A DNA stretch of 64,000 nt from Druceiella hillmani. Taxonomy: Eukaryota > Arthropoda > Insecta > Lepidoptera > Hepialidae. Positions within the stretch are counted from its first letter, which is position 1, and every line of letters starts with the position of its first letter. The notes under the pieces were generated by a model. That model made no database searches and was not told the origin of the DNA. It saw only the letters and a program-made list of their open reading frames with translations. Below, in pieces: positions 57,721 through 64,000 of the stretch. The position numbers were made by a program, and so were the translations under genes. The stretch lies in NCBI GenBank assembly GCA_039881145.1, contig JAYKKI010000009.1, forward strand, positions 13,409,001 through 13,473,000. Direction: 5' to 3'.

Positions 57721-60700
57721 CTAACGAAATCAGGAGTTTTTGGAACAAAATTTTATTTTGAAACACAGATATTCACTCTATCTCTCATTCAAAAGTAAAA
57801 TGGTAAAATTGCGTGTCGTGTGAGACATTGGCGTGGCTCATAATTTGAACGTTTTTTTCTAATTACCTAACTTTCTAATAAATTATAATTAACTCCATTC
57901 ATCACTTTTGATATTTTAACTTTCTTTTACCGGCTAATATTACCTTTAACTTCCTGAAGCTCTGTGTTAAATTTCCGTATACTTAAAATCTTGTTATATC
58001 CATGTTGGTCACATTTTTGTATTATGTTTTTAAGTAAATGTACTAAGTAATAGGAATATTAATGAATAAAAAGCGAATTAAAAAAACTACACATGTCAAA
58101 AAGAGCGGTTTCCTTGATCATATTATGTCATTGGATAGATCTTTTGAAATAAAATGAATACTTTATATTTTGGTATTATTTTGAAGCCTCGATTGTGAAA
58201 TATTTAAACGAATACATATTCATCTAGCTTTCAAATCAAAGCCAAATAAATACTAAAAGACGTTAAAAGTGATATACATCCGTTAAGAATTATGTCGGAT
58301 ATATTTTGTTAATGAAATATATTATGAAAAATATCTATGATACTTTCCATAAAATATTTCTTACTTTTACACTTTTCACCTTTTCAGACTTCAAAAGCTG
58401 AACCTAAATCTTTATAAGATCATAAATACATTTTCTTATACGAACGTCTCATCCCTTTTACTCTAAAACCGGTTGAGGTTGAAACTCAAATTTTGTCACA
58501 GTACTTACAAATTATGAAATAAAATTACTGACACCCAAAAATATTTATACGAAAGTTTTGTGGAAGGTTGAGAAAATTAGGTATTCGTTTTTTTTAAAAT
58601 TCTATATATAGTCTGAAATATTATTTGGAAACAGAATAATAAGATCATCAAAATAATTTGTAAGCATATATTTAAAAACACACTGAAAAATATGCAAAAA
58701 ATATGTTATTCCCCTTATTTCTGAAACTACTCAATATATGATACTACCTACACAAAAGTTTTAGCAAAACTACAGCGACCATCTCGGATTCTACATTAAA
58801 GATTTGCATCATGTTTCAACGTCTATGAAAAATGTAATATAAATATGCATATTGTACTATGAAAATAAATTTTTGTAAATAGTATAATAGTAACTCTATG
58901 TACTCTTAAAAATTTATAAATGTCTAAATGTGTAAAGAACTACCACATGCCAAAACGAATTGAATAAAATTAAATTTCATAAAAAAATTGATATTAGAAA
59001 CGGGGCAAGTTCTCTTTAGACGATTACATTAGTTGAAAATAGTTTGAAATCACCATCACGATCAGAACAACCATCATAACCAAAATAGGTTCTTTATATA
59101 ATTAGGATAAAGTTTCAATTTAACCGTTACTTAAAATCATTTTTGAATACTTAACGAAACTTATTAATTTGAATTAGGCAAGTTTTTAAAAACGAATAAA
59201 TATGTTACAGGAATAAAAAACTTAATTTAATTTCTTGAATACCTAAGTTTTAGCCGTATTTTGAACGGAAATATTGAAAGCCTTCGAGTGCTGTGAATGA
59301 ATTGTGGAGTGGCAGAGGGCGTAACAATAGACTTGTGGAGAGCGCCAGTTGCGCGGTACTCCAGATGAGTCGATGGTTACTCGAGCTTTTATTATATTAC
59401 TGTATGTAAGTAATTTAATTTTACTAATATTGAAATAAATCTTTCATCGTCTATGAAACATTTAACGCGAATGCATTTTGGGTATAACACACACGAGGAT
59501 CTTAATAAAGTAATAACAATTTAATAAAGACCGTATTTTCCATATATGTATAATTTCAAATAGGTGCTAGTTTAAAAAAAAACTGCTGAACTGGTTTTGA
59601 TAAATTCCATATAGTTTTGATACCCGAGGATTTAGTCATACATAATAGAGCGGTAAATCAATAAGGGCCAAAACGTTGTAGTAATATGAAAAAGCCAAAG
59701 GATATTTGAAATATATAAAAATGCTTGCTTTTGACCAGAGCTTTATCTGCGTGATATTAAGAAAATGATAAAAAAACACTTTTCTTCAAAGAAATTCGTG
59801 TCAATTTCAACCGGACCACTTATAAATTTACGAGGTAAGTATTGTTTTTAATATAATTGACCAGACCTGACTTTTGTTGTGGTGCAGTGTTATTGGCATG
59901 TTAACTGTTACATGCTCCACATTTTTAAGAATTAAATTAATATCTAATCTTTCAATTTTGGTGCGCAAGCGTGATATTTAGCCTTTATTTTAACCACCCT
60001 GCTCCTGTAAACGACGACATATTTATATCCATATTTTAAACTAGAATGTATATTATCGAAACACAAAATTATATAGCAATCTTTTGGGTCATTTAACCTT
60101 ATAGAACTACAAACAAATAAATAAACAGAAAATGTTTCTCTTTGTTTATTAGTAAAGACTAAGATATTTTGTTTCATGACAATTTGACTTGGCAAAAGAT
60201 TGAACTTTAATCTCCACCCGGAAATTTTAAATTACTAATTAGAATTTTTAATTTAATGACACGTTAATTAATTTACGTGTATATAGCGTGTACGTAAATA
60301 TTTAAAAAAAAAGCAAATTTAAATACCTATATTTACGTATCATAATCTTTTATGTGTGTGCGAATGAGCGCCTTCGCGTTTTTTTTCCAAAAACTAAAGC
60401 GAAAAAATTTAACGTGCATTGGCTTAGAGAAAACTTAGACATATATTTTAAATGTTCTTTAATAAAATCTTTACTTTTTAATTTATGGTTCTGAACCAAC
60501 AGGTATAGGTTTGTCTCATTTTATACTAAAATATGAAATGGAAGAATGGGACATTCAATTTATAGTTTAGCATACATTTACTTATATTTAAGTATTTTTA
60601 ACGAATAACATGCAGCTATTAATAACTGCATCATGGCATTTATGATGGTACTTTTATGAATCAGTCTTTATTACTTTATCGTAACCGCAACACTGTATTA

Positions 60701-62095
60701 TAGACACTTGAGTAAAAAAACTCTCACATAATTAAACCTGCAATAACAAAGCATACAATGTCTATTGGCACGAGAACCTAATAATTTTTATTTGAAAATT
60801 TTGGAAAAGGACAAAAAATTTCTTTCAGTCGTGTTCATTATATCCAAAATTATCAAAGCCAATATAATGTAAAAAATATTGTTTAAAAAATTTTAAAAAA
60901 ATGGGGTTTAAATTTATGGCAAATTTATAGCGAAGATCCGAAATCCAATACATTTAAGATATTTGCAATATTTTCTAATACGCTTTTGAAAAACAAACTA
61001 AGCAATACGATTATATAGGAAAGAATGACATTATGCTTTTAATATTAAAGGAACTACCTTTAAATGTTTAAACATTAAAAATAATTTTTACTCATATTTA
61101 CCAGGTTTTATAAAGAGTAGTTTACGGTCATAGAAACCTTAACGTTTTTATTATTAATCTGTAGCAAACTTTTATCAACGAAGCGGCGTTAACTATGCCA
61201 TTTCTAAAATTTCTTGCACTTATCAATCACCCAAAATAAGTGTGAATAGTAAATTTAAATGCGTTTTTTAATGTGACTCCAGCATATTTGGAATATAAAA
61301 TGTGTCTTGCTTTTACTATAACTTCACAAACCTTATTCCAAATTATAATTTTTTTACTTTTTCTCCAATTTCCAACGATGTTCAAACATGGAATAAAAGT
61401 TGAAAACCAAATCTTGCTTTATTTCTGTATTTAATCTCTTTAGTTTATTTCTGTCACTCGATATAATTTAGCAGCCCAAATTGCAAATCTGTAGGTACTG
61501 TTTCTCAATATTTTGATAAAAATATTTTGATTTTTTTCCAAAATCAACTAAAAAATGTCTGCCTTGTCCTATGTACAAGCGACAAGTAAGAACCAATAAC
61601 CTAAGTAATATTTTAAGGGCGAAGCGGGTCTTAGAAGCTTGAAAAATTCCCAGAGAAAATAATTTAATAGAATTTCTGTTTTGTTAATTTGATTCGTCGA
61701 TTTCTATACGAAATTAACCGGAGAGATCAACATAATGCGAATACGTATATGTTGATACTTATTCGCAAACATTAAACTGTATTTAATTATTTCAAATCAA
61801 TATGTTTCACTTACTGCCCAAATACCCAGACTGTCGCCTAAAACTTTTGTTTTCAGTATTAATTTTTATAAATCACCGTTAACTATGGATCACATAACCC
61901 TCTCCAAAAAATTATTGACTGTGATAAAGCTTTCAAGACCCACCTCACCCTAAAAATACTACGATGCCGTCCCACAAATATTCCTGATAGATGAGAATAG
62001 ATATGTGTGACGCATTTAAATTTCGGATGAACGCAACGCGCACTTACGGTGTGATGTTTCTCGCCATGAATAAATATATCATGCTGGTAAAGTTT

Positions 62096-64000
62096 TTACG
62101 TTTTCTTTTCCTTAACGTTTTAACTTCCATTAACATCAATTTTATTGTAAAACAATGAAATCAAGGTAAGTTTTAAATGATAACACCTGATATAGGTGCC
62201 ATGAACCATATTTGTAATTTAACAGCAGAACAATATCAGCATCGCATACTTGTAAATAGTTTAGATGACGGCATGGAATATTTGTTTCATGAGTTTGGTT
62301 CACAATTCGCCGCTTATTTTCGAAGAGTGTAGATGCGTTTAACGAATTTGGAGCGAATAAGTGGAATAAATGATATAAATACATTCCATTTATGCCTTAT
62401 AAGAGTCATATCGCAAATGATTACATTAAAAGTGGTTGATGTTGTTATTCCATCGTCGATGTATACGCTACCGATACCTACGCATCTTAGATGTCTATGC
62501 TCCAATGTCTACGCAACGTCGATGTGTACGATGTCAAGGCTACAGTAAATTATTGATGCACTCGGCAATAACTAAAAACTACAAGAAGACGGTCGAATTC
62601 TTAATCTCTTGCGGATATGTTGTGACGGATGACATTTCGATAAAATGTAATGGAGGACCGGATATAAGGGGAAGCGAAGCCGAAGGTATTTGCCTGTTAA
62701 TGCCAGGACCTCTGATTGGTTCTGATATTGCGATGTTGACAATAATGATATTTTAGAGAAGTAAAATATTTAAAAAAAAATCCCGTTCCGATCTGCTTTA
62801 TTCGTTAATTTAAAGTGGATTAAAATGATGACATCGACTATTTTACATTGCAACATGTGTGAAATAATTATTAAATTAACAGAAGAATTAAATAAGAATA
62901 AACCCTTTATAAAGATAGTTTTAAATCATAAGGCGGGTTCGAAAATGTTGACGTTGTCACAATTAAGAATGCAAAATAAAAACTTTAGAAAAACATCGTT
63001 TTTAAAACAGGTGTTAAATAGATTAGCTGTTTTACAACATGATATACGTAAAAATACAGTAAATGCAAAAAGAAGAAGGAAGTGAATACTTGAGGAAGAT
63101 GTAATTAATTTCGAAGAAGCGATGGAACTGAAAATTTAAAAAAAAAATTTTGTGAAAATTATTTATAATATATACCGTCTTACACTATAGGACAGGTAAG
63201 CAATTCATGACATTATTAATAATATTTTATTATAAAGTGTGATGAATGGGTTGCCTGTTCATTGTGAGATTTATAAGGAAATCGTAACATTTTCGAAATA
63301 AAGAAAAAAAATACACTTCATAAAGAAACCATTGATTTTGAAAAGGAGATGAAATATAATAAATTAAATAAATTTATCACATCGAGTAAATGCATAAATT
63401 TCTTTCTCTAATTTCTTCTGATAAGTATTAAAGATTAATAAATATTTCATTTTTTCATTTGCAAAGTACAGATGTTGTCAACCCTAACTTTTGAAAATAT
63501 TGAAGGATTCTTTTGCATATTTTGTATTTGTTGGAGGCAAAGTCATATATTTTGAAGAGAGATAAAATTAAAACTTAAAACATATGATGAAAAGTGGAAA
63601 AGATATTCCAGTAAACAAAATGGTTAAAAAGGTGCCATAAAATTACATAAATCTTATGGGTTAAAAAATAAAATTTTGCGATATACGTGATACAAATATC
63701 AAAATAATATAAATTTAAATCATTTGGTTGTAAAATATACAGAATAACTCATAAAATATTAGTAGATTATATCTCATATTTATAAAAGGAGGATAGAATC
63801 GAACATTAAATGAAACCTATCAAGCTCTACTAGGGTTTCGCACATATTTCGGCATTTATGTACTTTAAGCTTCCAAAATATTTCTATTAAACTAATTACA
63901 AAAATGATTATTTACAACGTAAATATAATGTAGCGAATACTACATCTTTCACATGTGTAAAAATATAGTGCATATTAAAAAAAAATTAAGATATAATGCA
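62096..64000 (+). pseudogene. F-type sequence: unrecognised decayed coding sequence, runs off the window
   Basis: A 51-codon frame starts at the ATG at 62177 (MITPDIGAMNHICNL...LDDGMEYLFHEFGSQFAAYF). It ends in TAG at 62330-62332. In another frame the next 100 bases read DAFNEFGANKWNK(stop)YKYIPFMPYKSHIANDYIKSG, which looks like its frameshifted continuation. 62500-62756 matches 39608-39871 in B (NGGPDIRGSEAEGI, GPLIGSDIAM). 62825-63085 has TEELNKNKPFIKI and VLNRLAVLQHDIRKN and ends in a basic RRRK. The following frame (ILEEDVINFEEAME) parallels the B copy. I read it as one or more decayed genes in a duplicated unit. No family is recognised. Confidence 0.5.

Larger units (their letters stand above)
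56290..62095 (+). repeat. Segmental duplication unit E (direct copy of A 24.24-31.0 kb)
   Basis: Anchors, E against A: 56411 vs 24367, 56960 vs 25030, 57260 vs 25340, 59050 vs 27305, 59300 vs 28350, 59700 vs 28800, 60360 vs 29905 and 62000 vs 30880. E lacks the Helitron-like insertion (empty site at 59920) and has about 600 extra bases at 60.75-61.37 kb. No gene supported; the frame at 59944-60195 has no conserved counterpart in A. Confidence 0.87.

Noticed and set aside
1..64000. CRISPR arrays, bacterial operons, riboswitches or ribosome-binding sites
   Set aside because: No regularly spaced direct repeats with spacers and no prokaryotic gene organisation; the content is eukaryotic.
62096..64000. 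Calling the F sequence an endogenous viral gene
   Set aside because: No viral family motif can be named from the residues visible; origin left open.

Overview
The window is AT-rich eukaryotic DNA with no recognisable intact host gene. The transposon families point to an arthropod, most likely an insect: an RTE/BovB-type LINE, a Copia element primed by half of initiator tRNA-Met, hAT, Helitron-like and Penelope-like remnants, a tRNA-Ala(AGC) relic and about a dozen (TA)n arrays. The species cannot be named from this. The density of decayed elements and large inverted duplications suggests heterochromatin, an ampliconic region or a sex-limited chromosome; that is inference.

Layout. 1-5280: AT-rich spacer with a hAT transposase pseudogene (about 2260-3740). 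5281-9640: a nearly complete LINE on the minus strand. ORF1 and ORF2 share one reading frame and are split by a single UAG. ORF2 is broken near its C-terminus by a one-base change in an A8 run. 9640-13600: short repeats, a tRNA-Ala relic and the 3' half of a broken Copia element whose gag, protease, primer-binding site and probable LTR continue to about 15260.

13.65-64.0 kb is a mosaic of related segments in alternating orientation. A (13.65-31.07 kb, direct) is followed by B (31.07-47.17 kb, inverted copy of A 24.2 to 13.7). C (47.17-53.6 kb) is a direct copy of A 17.86-24.1. D (53.9-56.3 kb) is an inverted copy of A 31.0 to 26.7. E (56.3-62.1 kb) is a direct copy of A 24.2-31.0. F (62.1-64.0 kb) carries an unrecognised decayed coding sequence that also occurs, split in two, inside B. 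One A/C block of about 135 bp shows roughly ten differences, so the copies are old and not simple assembly duplicates.

Insertions and local rearrangements can be polarised by comparing copies. A 419-bp Helitron-like element in A has its empty site in E. A Penelope-like element in B has an 11-bp target duplication and its empty site in C. A 2.4-kb inversion in B is bounded by inverted repeats. Several perfect short palindromes are present in only one copy. The most striking object is 42603-42829: two 111-bp perfectly complementary arms, each carrying a hammerhead-ribozyme-like motif.

The genes do not form a pathway. All coding matter is mobile-element protein in various stages of decay, plus small unidentified open frames inside the duplicated units.
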